From Sordaria brevicollis (lineage: Eukaryota; Ascomycota; Sordariomycetes; Sordariales; Sordariaceae), in contig JAUTDP010000012.1 of the NCBI GenBank assembly GCA_033439795.1, positions 1,736,001 through 1,800,000 of the forward strand: a stretch of DNA of 64,000 bases, given 5' to 3'. Below the pieces are notes generated by a model. It made no database searches. It was not told where the DNA came from and was given only the letters and a program-made list of their open reading frames with translations. Numbering within the stretch: position 1 is the first letter of the stretch; the number at the start of each line of letters is the position of its first letter. The position numbers and the translations under genes are program-made. Of this stretch, positions 44,910 to 56,204 are shown piece after piece.

Positions 44910-47100
44910 TCAAACGAAGGTGGGTGCAGTATAGACCAATGCGCCAAACATCATGGCACCGGTAGCTACACCTCCGAGAGCAACATAGCCGACCCGCTCG
45001 GCAATGTTGCGCAGCCGCTGCCTCTTAGCTGGCCGTGGCATGTCGCCGTCATCATCGACGTCGATGCGAGCCGATGAGGTGGCGACCGGCATAGGTAGCG
45101 ACTCAACCGTGACTGCAATTTCTTTGGCGTTTTCGTTGGGAGCTTCGGTCGTTTCGATCACCTTCTCCTCTTCGTTCTGGTCAGCCATGACCTGATTGAT
45201 ATCCTCTGTTTCATGTGCACCACTTTCTTCTCCGAGCAGATTCTGTGCGTCGCCCGCGTTCCATCGAAGCTCTTCCTCAGTAGTAGACGAGATCTCCTCT
45301 GCCTTTCTCTTTCCTTTGCCATCTGAAACATCATCAACCAGCATGTCGGAGCCGCCAACCGAATCATTTTCACCCAGCATGTCAGAGATGGCGACGCGTG
45401 CATAATGGCTTGAAGCCGGCAAAGTATGCGTCACGGACGCCTTGTTCGCCTTCCAAGCCTGGAAGAACTCCGCCTTATCAGGCGGATACCATGGATCTTC
45501 TGCCATATCAACCGCGAAGCTGTTCTGTGACTTTAGGGTCGGGGTAGCCTTCTCAGCTTCTTCCGCCGCTTTGTTGGATTGCGGAGTAACTAGATGAACA
45601 TCGGGCGGTTGAATGAGCTTGGAAGGCAACGAATCAGCGGAGAAGCCAGGAGAAGCCGAGAAGGCAGGAGGAGTATTGTGGTTGACAACATTCTCCTTGG
45701 GTTCAGGCGTGACAAGGCGACTGATTGTGAATCTCTTGTCCTGGTTCGGTGCAGCTTCAGCATGGGATACAGACGCCGGACCGGTCACAATATTGCTGAG
45801 GTCTGGCAAGGCCCAGTGGCTAGGAAACTTGGCCTCGGCTGCTTCCTCTCCAAAACCCCACCCTTCGTCTGATTCCGACTCTGCATCCGAATCTTGACCG
45901 ACGGAGAAGTCCGAATCCGACTCGGAGTAAGGGTAGTCGTACTCGACATCGCTCAAATCCCGACTCGCTTCCGAGCCAGCGGGCTCAGGCTCATACTCAG
46001 GCTCATAGTCGGAGCTCATCCCAGAGTCGTCATCGACAACATGGGATGGAAAGAGTGGAACGTAATCAACGCTCCGGGACAAACGTCCGCCAGTATTGGA
46101 TCCATAATTGCTACGGTTGCTGTCAATGCTGTCAATGCTGTCGATAGAGCTCGCTCGAGGTTGGTTGAATGGATCATCCTGGTCAAGATCGACAATTTCC
46201 TTCTCCTGATTGTTGATGAGCTTGCTGGAGCCGGAGACAGGATATGTGAGGTCAATCACGTCGGTCTTCCAGCCTCCTACGTGTAGGCCACCAAGGCCAC
46301 GACCGACTGCCGTGCCTTTCGGCGAGCGATCAAAGGCTAGAATGGGCTCTTCGTCGAGGCACTCCATGTCGGAATCTGATCCATCGGGGACTCTAAATGT
46401 ACTTGAAGCCCTCGGGCTATTGGATGTTAGCTTTGTCGTGGAAAAAGAAGACGAAGGCAACCACTTACCGTGTAGTGTCTGACTCTGGCTTATCCCTAGG
46501 AAGCTCGATGTAGTCGACACCTAGTTTGACGTTGGTTGGAGGAAACGTTTTTTTTCTCATGATGTCCACTCCGAAGCGGATGTTATCGCCGTCCTTAATT
46601 TCGACCTCCTGGTTCTTGTCAAGTCGTTGATCGCTTCCGTTGACATAGGTTCCGTGGAGAGAACCAAGGTCTCGCAACTTGAGTCTCTGCAAGACAGGCG
46701 CCGTGTCAGCAGATGAACAGGCATATGCAGAGGAACCATCTGATAGAGGGAAGAAAGGGTTATGCGAACCTTGGTAGTGAAATCGGCAATGATTTCGGCG
46801 TGCTGGCGTGACATGACTGGGCTATCGTACCAGCCGTTCTGCGAGCTCGGTACAAATCCCTTGGATGCTAGCTTGGATGACCGTCCAATTTTCAAGATGG
46901 GGCTCTTGCTGTCCAGAACAATATACCGACGAGAGAAAGGTTGATCGGCGTAGGGGTATTGGGTTAATGAGATTGAAAATGCTGGGGGTAAGTTAGCACC
47001 GATCCCTCAAACAGTTTCTAGACACCACGGTTAGGGTTCGTTTCAACATACCAGGAAGATTGCCTGTTGAGGCCGAACTGGAATCCGAGTTCACGGCCAT
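44910..47100 (-). CDS. FHA-domain protein with C-terminal membrane anchor
   Basis: Four exons on the minus strand (47100-47052, 46981-46770, 46686-46469, 46416-44910) give 661 residues. An FHA domain occupies about residues 30-140: ILKIGRSSK (the conserved GR), MSRQHAEI (SxxH) and LGSLHGTYVNG (GTxVNG), so phosphothreonine binding should be intact. The middle is long, acidic and Ser/Asp-rich, with a small SIDSIDSIDS repeat near 206 and an EYEPEYEPE-like patch. A basic PRPAKRQRLR cluster precedes one hydrophobic segment about 20 residues long (VGYVALGGVATGAMMFGALV) six residues before the end, as in a tail-anchored protein. Fungal FHA-plus-tail proteins include Far9/Far10 and HAM-4 of STRIPAK. 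I see no coiled coil here, so I do not assign it to that group. Confidence 0.82.
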
Positions 47101-50034
47101 GGTGAATCGGGGCCTGCGAAGCGGCGATCGTGGTGTGCCAGATGTTGCTGTGGGTATATGTATTCAAGAGTTCACGGCAGCCGAGCAGGGCGCACTTCCA
47201 GATGCGTTGCCAGGAACCGAGGAGGTGAGAGAGTGCAGTAAGTGAGCAGTGATGGTGGGGTGAAAGGTGCTCAAAAGGGTCGATGTCGATGTGAACTCAA
47301 GGTCAGCTAGAGGTGAAGAAATGATGACCGAACAAGACGCAGCAGTCCGTAGCTTGAAGGTACAAGTAGGTAATGTGCGCAGACCGCAGGCTGGAGGGCG
47401 GGGTCAAAGGAGATTCCGCAGCGAGTCCAGGCCCGGTGGTGCTGTTCAGGTCATGTACCGGTTTCAGTTCAAGGGAAAATGAAGCTGTTGCTGGATTGTC
47501 AAATCGTGAATCAAAGGAGGAGGAAGAAGTAGTGAAAAGTTGAAATTGAAGTGGAATCAATGCAGTCCAGTTCAGTTGGTAATTGTGTTGGGATAAAGGA
47601 GGTTGCGACTGGCAAGAGAGAGAGACGGATTCGGCAGTCGCACTATCAAGGGTGGTTAGAGGTAGGTGCCCACTTAGAGGTACCCCAGCAAGCCCGGGCG
47701 ACCGCCGACTTAGCACCTCGAAATGGGAAAGAGCACTCCTCCTCCTAAGATAGCGAAAGTGCGGGGCAGGGGGGGCTGCCTGATACACCGACCTGGGATC
47801 TCCCAATCTGGACGATTATACGTGTCGGGCCTCTTCTACTGGCTGGCTCTTACAATTGGTGGTTGCAACTTGATTGTTCTGATTATCGTCCTTCGTGGCA
47901 GTAGATCAATCATACAATTTAGAGGTATCTTGACTGAAGCACTCGGGTCTCGAGCCATCGAGCCATGCAAGCAGAGTCCTATACAGTGGAGTACTCGAGC
48001 CGCACAGCTAGAGGTAGGCCGCACGCACAAACGAGGCACCAGGCTACCAGCAGGCAGACATCGACTGAAAGTTACACAAGTCGAGCTTCTTCCGTTGAGG
48101 TCGGGTCCGGGTCTGTTTGTGCTTCAGTCCGACTTGGCCCCCTCTTCTCCTCCCTTTCGTCCCTTCGTTCGTTTGCCAACGAGCCGGCAGTCAACTGAGT
48201 CAGACTGAATCCCTGTAATAACGATATGGCACAGGACAGAGAAGCCAACATTCCCACGGCATCCATCACCTGGCGGCTTGTAATCGGTCAAGTCCAGTGT
48301 TGATCATGTTTGAAAGTCGACGAGTTGTCGTCGGTTGGAATTCACCATGCTCCACTCCTGTTACATGCTCCCCCAGGTGAACGACTACGGGGACTGGACG
48401 GGAGAGCTACAGAGTGCGGATAATGCGGAGCTACACCACCGCTGAGCCAGGACAAAAGGACCGGGAAGAGCAGGGAGAGCAGGGAGGACAAGGGGCGGGC
48501 AATGAGCGAGGTGACGGCACGTTGGTGGAGAAGAGGGGCGTCGCTATCTTATCGCTTTGCAAGGGACGGTAGAGAGGAGGATTCACACCGTTCCGAGACA
48601 ACAACTTGGTGCGTCTCACAGACTTTTCAATGTCCTCTTCTTGTATAACTTCCACTTGTTTATTTCTTCTGTTGTTCATCAGGGCCCGTTATATTGATCA
48701 TGAATGCTCGTGTTGGGCTCGGAAGTTCAGTCGTTCCCTGGCCGTAAAGGTGCTCAGTGACAGCCGGAGGATCCAGCCCTAACCGTTTCCGGTTAGTCCA
48801 TATGCAAGCACTTAAACAACTTGACGTCCAGGACCTGAATGGCAAGGCAACCAGAGGAAGCTGAAAAGGAAACCATCCGACGCAGAAAGATGGACTTGAA
48901 CTCTTTTATGAAGAAGCGTTGCTGCTGAGACTTTAACCAGGGCCAAAGTGCAGTGTGAGCCCAGAAAGCGATTTTGCACATGTACGTGAGTTCACATCCA
49001 GTTGATGTCGATGAGAGGACCTGGCCCCCGATTTTTAAAAAGCAAAAGACTACTCCAATGATTCAACTTCCGTAAACAATGAGTAATAGATTATCACTGA
49101 CAAGGCTATTCTTTTCCCCAACACTGTGAATACGGCCATTGTTTTCCCCCGTTGTTCACATTTGATGTTTCTCACGATGCTGTTGTCTGTTCCCATGCCA
49201 GGAATGTGGGATGCTCAGTAAGGTGATCCACCGAGAGCTCCACCTATCATCGTACAAAAAATAAGCGCCCAGCCGGTCACGTCTCAATGCTTCACCGAAA
49301 ACAGGCTTATATCAGCAAATATTGAGTTGAGTCACAACTCAAGACTCCGTCAAATTTGTAAAGCCTATAGACACTCATGTCACAAATCGAAGATATTTGT
49401 CACCCAACAAGGCATAACGGCGTGAACGGGTAACGGGAATACCAGCATCGTGGCTCCCGAGGTCGTTCGCACTAACAAATGGGCCAAGCAATAAATCGTA
49501 CGGTCTTGGCTCCGGGCACCGTTCGCCACTGCACCACACGTGCCCCTGCTCGCCCTGGTCGCTCTGGCCCGCCTCAGTGCGTCATGCGTCACTCGGTCCC
49601 GGGCCCTGCAGTGGACGGGTCCCGAAGTGCAAAATTCCAGTTGTTGATCCGCACAAGTGGAATGAATTGCCCATTTCTTTCCCTCTACAAAACTCGAAAT
49701 ATTTTCTCGTCAAGAACCAAGGTGAATAACCATCCGCCGTCTTATCCAACCAACATTCGCCTCCGAGTTCCGAATACCGACGACGGCACATTATATAAGA
49801 AGCCCAACTTCCCCTGTATCTCATGGATTTTATGCTGAGCACGACCTACTCTTTCGAAAAGTCAGCTACCGCAGTCATCAACTACAACGACCATTCGCCG
49901 CCCATACACCAACCCGAGAAGTGATAACCTTACGCGACGAACGATAGAACGCACAAAAGAAGACGACCGCTTTAGACTAAAGCCCCATATACAAATATCC
50001 GACAGACGCTTGTTTCAGCAGCCACCCAAACATC
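47101..50034. other. Divergent promoter region, FHA gene / IFRD gene
   Basis: 2.9 kb between two divergent genes. No convincing gene; the 167-codon minus frame at 47303-47806 is probably in the FHA gene's leader. A TATA box lies at 49792-49799. Confidence 0.45.
49792..49799 (+). promoter_or_regulatory. TATA box candidate for the IFRD gene
   Basis: TATATAAG, about 240 bases upstream of the ATG at 50035, on the correct strand, with an A/C-rich leader after it. Confidence 0.35.
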
Positions 50035-51423
50035 ATGCACGACCTGCGCAAGAAAGCTCTCCTAGAAAGTGGCAAGACCGTGTCACGAAAGGCTAGAGCG
50101 CGCCCAGATCCCCCACGCTCAAGTGGTGCTCTCTCTCCCGGCAATGGCTCTCCTGCTGTCTCGCGGGCCGGCTCGCGGGCACCTTCGACAGCCGGGTCTC
50201 GAGCTGGAAGTCGAGTCCCTAGCGAGGACGAAGCGAGCGACTACGAGTACGATGACGCCATGACCATGAGCAGCGCCAACTCGGTATCCGGTGAGGATGT
50301 CTACGAGGACGATACGAACAATACATGGCCAGAGAGGCTGCAGGACCGCATTGCGGAAATGCTGGATCGCAAGAGGAGTAGCGCCCAGGGCCGCGAGGCC
50401 ACGATGAAGGCATATGCACACATTCTGAAGCACCATTTCGCGCTGAAGTACATTGAGAAAAACATTTCCGAGATCAACGCGGCCCTCATCCGCAGCATCA
50501 GGAGCGGTAGCAGTGACCAGGAACGCTTGTTTGCTCTCAAGGCACTTACAGCCACTATTCTTACATACCCCTCGGAGACGATATTCGATCACGTGTGGTC
50601 GGTACTCAAGGCGGCCTGCGAAGATGGAGAAGAGGACAAGATCAAGGTCGAAGCCATTCACACTATCAGCATCGCCGTGGCGCTCGGGGGCGGCTCATCC
50701 AGCGCGGCTGAAGAAGTTCTGGACTTTCTCCTCGAGATTGTCGAGAGCGACGGCCAGAACGTGGGTGCTCCCGACAACGGCAGCGTGGTAGCAGCCTCTC
50801 TCCAAGCCTGGGCGTTTGTGGCCAGCTACATGGACGACCTAAGCGTGCAGAGCGATCAAGCCATGGAAGCCTTCATGGAGCAGCTCGACAGCACAGATAG
50901 CGACGTGCAAACGGGTGCCGGCGTCAACATCGCCCTGCTCTTCGAAGCCGCCCGCGACTATGAAGAAGAGACGGGCGAAAGCTCGGACTTGCAGTACAAC
51001 CAGCACCGAATCATGACCCGCATGGCCGAGATCGTCCGCGACTCTTCCAAGACGGTGTCCAAGTCCAACCGGAAACAGCTCAAGACCAACTTCCAGAGCA
51101 TCATCACGTCTCTGGAACGTGGTTTGGGCCCCGGGTACTCGACTGCCGGTCGCGGTGCCGCCAACCCCCATACGGGAGGCTCCAAGCTGGAGACAAGTGG
51201 TGGGGGTGAGGAGGGCTTTGTCGAGTTTGGATACCGTGAGAAGCTACGGATTTACAACCAGACTTTAATCATTGATACGTGGTCACTACACGCTCGTGTG
51301 GAGACGTTGAAGACTGTCCTTGGCGGCGGTTTGGCGACGCAGTATATCGATAACCCGGCGGTTAGAGAGGTTTTGGAGGGTGCGGACGTGGAGTATATGG
51401 CCAAGACTACCAAAAGGAGGTAG
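50035..51423 (+). CDS. IFRD (interferon-related developmental regulator) family protein
   Basis: A single exon of 462 residues, ending in two adjacent TAG codons. The start is the first ATG after an A/C-rich leader: MHDLRKKALLESGKT, the basic IFRD-like N-terminus. A Ser/Ala/Gly-rich low-complexity part with an SRAGSR repeat and an acidic stretch (DEASDYEYDDA) follow. From about residue 100 the protein is all-helical: RLQDRIAEMLDRKRSS, KHHFALKYIEKNI, ALKALTATILTYPSE and VEAIHTISIAVALGG, typical of the IFRD HEAT-like domain. The C-terminal part has EKLRIYNQTLIIDTWS and LKTVLGGGLATQYIDN, the conserved IFRD C-terminal segment. In animals IFRD1/2 act in transcription and IFRD2 also in ribosome inactivation. 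The fungal role is unknown to me. Confidence 0.88.
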   Translation: MHDLRKKALLESGKTVSRKARARPDPPRSSGALSPGNGSPAVSRAGSRAPSTAGSRAGSRVPSEDEASDYEYDDAMTMSSANSVSGEDVYEDDTNNTWPERLQDRIAEMLDRKRSSAQGREATMKAYAHILKHHFALKYIEKNISEINAALIRSIRSGSSDQERLFALKALTATILTYPSETIFDHVWSVLKAACEDGEEDKIKVEAIHTISIAVALGGGSSSAAEEVLDFLLEIVESDGQNVGAPDNGSVVAASLQAWAFVASYMDDLSVQSDQAMEAFMEQLDSTDSDVQTGAGVNIALLFEAARDYEEETGESSDLQYNQHRIMTRMAEIVRDSSKTVSKSNRKQLKTNFQSIITSLERGLGPGYSTAGRGAANPHTGGSKLETSGGGEEGFVEFGYREKLRIYNQTLIIDTWSLHARVETLKTVLGGGLATQYIDNPAVREVLEGADVEYMAKTTKRR

Positions 51424-52260
51424 TAGCTTTAGGGGGTAAATCGGATGATGAGCAAGGAAGGGATGGGGATTCAGTTCTGTTATAGCTATATACGACAGCA
51501 TTAGGTGGCATTGTTATGGATTGTTTACAGGAGTTTTGGTATAACACTCAGTGTTTCTCTACATTTTTTTTTAAACGTCAATGGGTCCAGTCTCTTTTAT
51601 GTCTTCCATCAGTCTTACTTAATATATAGAGTCACGAGCAACAGCTCGAAGGGAATACAGCGCAGAGTGAGATTACCAGCAATGTTTCTCTTCAATGGCA
51701 TACCTGCCTACCAATGTAAGCAGTTTTACAGTCTCGACATTTCTCTTTTTTGTTGGACAGACGATGTTGCAATACTCTCGTGATCCGTTCAAGTTTCCGA
51801 TCCGCAGCCGTGTTCACAAACCTGCAAACTTGTCTACATGATATAACGTCCTCCCGAACAACAAGAAAAATCGAAGCGGCCATTATGGCGTGAAAATGCA
51901 CAGTTCCTTTTATGCATCGCAAACCACTTCCAAGTCTTCCAGCTCAGTTGTTTCGAAAACGATGTACGACAGCCGAGTTCTTCTGACTAGACGCACACTT
52001 CTGATGCCGCTAGGAACAAATGGAAGACGAGAAGAATGTCTAGAAGTTCATGTAATGTGGTTTCAGGATATTCTTGTCCTATGACTGTATGATTTGAGCG
52101 AAACCTTCAAGAAACGTCTTAACTTCATAACAACTTCAGAGTCTCGTCATTTACAACATTTTTTTCACAGACTTTTCTTGTTGGCATCTTTCTGTTGCTG
52201 TCTTCCTTTTTTATTGCAAAGTGATGCGAGACGAAATCTGATTTCTCCACGCTGTTCTTT

Positions 52261-52370
52261 CCCTTTTCTTTCCCTTTTCTTTCCCTTTTCTTTCCCTTTT
52301 CTTTCCCTTTTCTTTCCCTTTTCTTTCCCTTTTCTTTCCCTTTTCTTTCCCTTTTCTTTCCCTTTTCTTT
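52261..52370. repeat. Polypyrimidine minisatellite, 11-base unit, 10 copies
   Basis: Ten perfect tandem copies of CCCTTTTCTTT, with CT-rich flanks on both sides. One strand is entirely pyrimidine. The unit is close to one helical turn. Confidence 0.97.
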
Positions 52371-53540
52371 TTCTTTTCGTTCTCTTTCTTTCTACTCTTT
52401 CTTTTATCCTTCCATCAACTAGGTCAGCAATATTCCCTTCATATAGCCGACCATTTTGACCACCGTGGCCACCGTGGTTGACATGCAAAGAAGTTAGATG
52501 TGCTCAAGTAAGACACGAGCTGACGAGTTGACACAATATCAAAGAAGCATTTTTGATTTCTGGAACCTTTTGGGTTGATCCCAAATTGATGAACCTGTAT
52601 TTCTCTTGTTCCTATCAGTCTGTGTTTCGCAAGCACCCCCACGCAATTTCGAGCGCCGATATCTAGGTTAGAGATCCGGTCTGCTTTTATGGCCTTGTGA
52701 TACCAGGTAGCACTATACGAAACGAAGCTACAAACGACCGACTATCTACGGAAGGGAAGGACTGAGGACAGTCCTATCTATATATTGAAATTTGTTGCAT
52801 ATCAGATCGGGAGTTGGAGGGAGAAGCGAGTATAGAAAAAGTGTATGAAGAAACCAGGGATAAGGCATACCGTCAACTGCCGTTTCATCAACTTCATCGA
52901 CCATGGTTGCGAGCTCGTTCCTGGATACGATCCCGAACGTCATTAGCGCCAAGCACAACCCGAACAGGCCCAACAGCCCCCTCCAACAGGGGGAAACGAT
53001 CCGAAAACGTGGGAAGTTTGACGAGTTTGACCAGTTCAGGAACGGGAATCAGACCTAAACAAGGGCAACCAAGATGGCGCTCAGAGGGCTGAGTTGCTCT
53101 AGCTAGAAGAGAATCAGGGCAGTTGAGAAATCTGCAGATGATCTCTCTTCTGATCTTTTCGAATTGCTATTGGGATTTCTCATTTTTGGGGAGAGAGATT
53201 CCGAGATGTTGGTAATAGTGACGGTACCTGGCAGCAAATTAGCCGCGGCGCCGGCAGCAGCATGAAGGATCAAAAGCAACCAACACCGTCACCACACATG
53301 CGAGAAGGGAACTGAGAAGCATCATCATCTGCAGCTCTGCCCTGCCATGGAGGCCTGTGAGGAACGGAACGGAACGAAGTTGTTTACCAATGCATTGCTT
53401 GCGGGGCTCCGTTTCTGAATCCCCGTCAAGTCAGCAACGCAAGGTGAGACGGTCGGTGAAGACGGAGGTCAACACGGGAAACGGGAGCAGCTCCGAAAGC
53501 TGGGTGGCCTGCCGTGGCGGGTGAAGCTGATAAACACCCC

Positions 53541-53563
53541 CTTGACCTTGACCTTGACCTTGG
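53541..53563. repeat. CTTGAC hexamer repeat
   Basis: Three perfect tandem copies of CTTGAC followed by a partial copy; another CTTGAC-type copy lies about 30 bases downstream. Confidence 0.85.
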
Positions 53564-56204
53564 CCCAAGCTCTCTTCCTGGGCTGCCCTTGACCTTGAGC
53601 TTCTGGGATCCAGTTTCGGTCGTTCCCAGCCGCGTTCAAGATCCACCCTGGTTTTTACTTTTTGGGGATCATCGTCCTTGTTTGTGGTTGGGAGTTTTCT
53701 TCTTGTCTTGTTTCAAGATAAAAAAGGTTGGTTGAAGATATAGAGAGTCCCTGACAGAAATCATTGAAGAAGGGATTGAAGAATTGACAGAGTGATAACT
53801 CCAGAAAAAAAGCAAGGGGATCGATATTGGATATTGGGAAAAAGCTAAAGCTGTGCCACACTGACCGTTTACCTGAACTTCTCATCCTATCCAGTTGATT
53901 CTGCCAGAGCAAAAGAAAGAGTCAAGAGAGACGGAGCTGCTTAGGTGCATAACGTCTTGCAGCAAGGCACTCTCTACGCACCCCTGACTTGCACGCGCAA
54001 TTGGCCGATAACCGTCGAGCAATGTTGCCAGCACATCAAGCAAGGCCCGGCCGTCGTCAGGGCAAACCCGGGCGAATCAAGCTGTTTGGAGTCAAGATGA
54101 TCAGGAAGGGAATGGAAAGAGAAGAATACGTAGAAAGAGAAAACGGAACCAAGGCATTGGGATTATGTATGATGGTGACAGTAGTGACTGAATGACTCGA
54201 GAAAGGGTAAAAAAAAAACGTGCTGTTGTTGCTGGCGCTACTGCAGCTTGTGAAGAGAGCGTGAGTGAAGCTCCAGCTCCAGTTAAGGCGGTTCCACTAT
54301 CCACCATCAAGACACAATTGATCCATTCGGGAATCGAGCCAAGATATCCCAGCTTCTCCAGTCACCAATTCGCGGGCGCCGACTTTTTGCTCCTCTTCCA
54401 CGTCTCCCACCGCTCATTCGTTCCCTCGCGACAGATCTTGGGCTCACCACGCGGAATTGCCCCTCGCTCGCCGCCTCTCCTCCAGTCCTCTCGTCAGAAA
54501 GAAGCACCAATCCAGAGGCACCAGTCACTTTCTTAATTCACCAGCAAGTCGGGAGGTCGGGTTGCAAACGGACAGACCACGGTGCCTTTGCCTCGGTGTC
54601 GAATTCACTCTTCTCTTTACCTTTTTTTGTGTGCTTCCATCCTTCCCCTGCTGCCACTGCTGCCCTACAAGTCGAGCTACAACACGTTGTATGGCGGGTA
54701 GCTTCGATTTTATATCGCATCCACACCTGGCACGGCACCCGAAACGAGACGAGAAGAGCGGAGAATCTTTGAATGATCGCTTGCCACCACGCGGCTTCCA
54801 TTGCATGCGACAAAGTCAAGCTAGAGCTAGAAGAGGGACCGACCATCTTTGAGGCCTGCAGCAACTGCAAAACATCCATAGTCTGGCATAGCATATCCGA
54901 CACGAGGAGAAGAACGATTCCTTACCTTCCACCCGTCTGCTCGGAATCCATTCCCGATACATACATACAGACAAGCGCGTCAGTCGCATAGAGCAAGTTG
55001 AGGACTGACGATATTCATACCGCCCGTCTATATCTGGTACGTACCTTTGATATGCCTCTGTCTTTTTTTCTACTCTCGTCACCTTGTCCATTGTCCGTCC
55101 ACAACCACCCCTCTATTCTAAACTCGTGTCAGCATCGGGCTGGACTCTCCTCTCATAAGGGTTGTCCCATTGCTGCCCTGCCCATACATACCTATCTCTA
55201 ATGGGGCTGGCTGTTGGGAAGGGCAGCATATGGATGTTGCGCCGCCTCTCGATTTTTACGGGACGGAGCACCGCCGCCTACCTTGCCTACCTTGTCACTA
55301 GCCTGCCTCCTTGCCCTGTCATCCCGTCCTATTGTTTTCCTTGGTGCGCGCTTGGCTCCCGTCAGGTTCAGGTTCAGGTTTAGGTTCTCCAAGCCAGTTC
55401 CCCTTGCTGATGCCGTATGTGCCATCATCTCAATCACACACTGCTCTGCACAACTGCAACTGTTCTGCAACTGCAACTGGACCTGCACTGGAACCAAAGT
55501 AACTGCGGCGCACCTTGGCTTGCGCTTGTCCCTCCGTTTTCCAGTCCAGTTCGAGTTCCCTCTTTCCAACTGTTCTGCCTCCTCCCAACTCTCTCCTCTC
55601 ACATCCCATCTCCAGCCTCTCCTTCTCAGGGTTCGTTGTCCTTGATCACCTCTACCACTACTCATCCACCCAACCTCTGTCCAGAGGAGAGAGAGAAAAG
55701 AGAGGCGCACAGCTTGCATACTTACGCCGCCTCTCAGTTCGCAATCCCCAGTCAAACCAATTGCTTGGTTTAGCCATTCTCTGACTGTTTCGCTATTCTA
55801 CGCTTCAGGTTCTAGGAGACAAATCAGCAGCTTACACTGATTTCGTTGGTCCAGCTTCCACTTTTTCTCTGACCACCAGATTTTCCCGCAACCGCCACCA
55901 GATGTCGCCTTGAACGACGGAACGAATAGAAGAGACCGCGCAGCTCCTTACTCGACAGAAACCGAATCCTAATACCCCACGCGCAATATCCTGTTTTCTC
56001 CTCATTTTTTAATTACTACCAATATTCTTTTCAATTTCGCCCTCCGGCAACGACGTCCCAACCCTCCACCGAATTACCGGGAAGAGCCTGCTTTCGAACA
56101 ACAGGAACCGAACTGGCGGGGGACAGCTGCGCTACCCAAGCTACGACACAAGGCCCACCTATTTGACGACCGTCTGATCTCCAACCACACCCAACACCGA
56201 CAAC

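Larger units (their letters stand above)
51424..56204. other. Long intergenic region with CT minisatellite
   Basis: 4.8 kb without a gene I can support. It includes the 11-base CT minisatellite at 52261-52370, the CTTGAC repeat at 53541-53563 and a GTTCAG repeat near 55363. The right third is pyrimidine-rich and probably promoter and leader of the following large gene. Confidence 0.45.

Noticed and set aside
47303..47806. 167-codon minus-strand open frame upstream of the FHA gene
   Set aside because: Ser/Pro/Leu-rich, lies in the probable 5' leader or promoter of the FHA gene; no motif.
52165..52488. Lys/Glu-rich 107-codon minus-strand open frame
   Set aside because: Produced by translating the 11-base minisatellite; no start or conserved part.
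52746..52973. Minus-strand frame with a hydrophobic stretch (GLFGLCLALMTFGIV) and a possible donor after it
   Set aside because: Could be an exon of a small membrane protein, but there is no ATG and no convincing partner exon.
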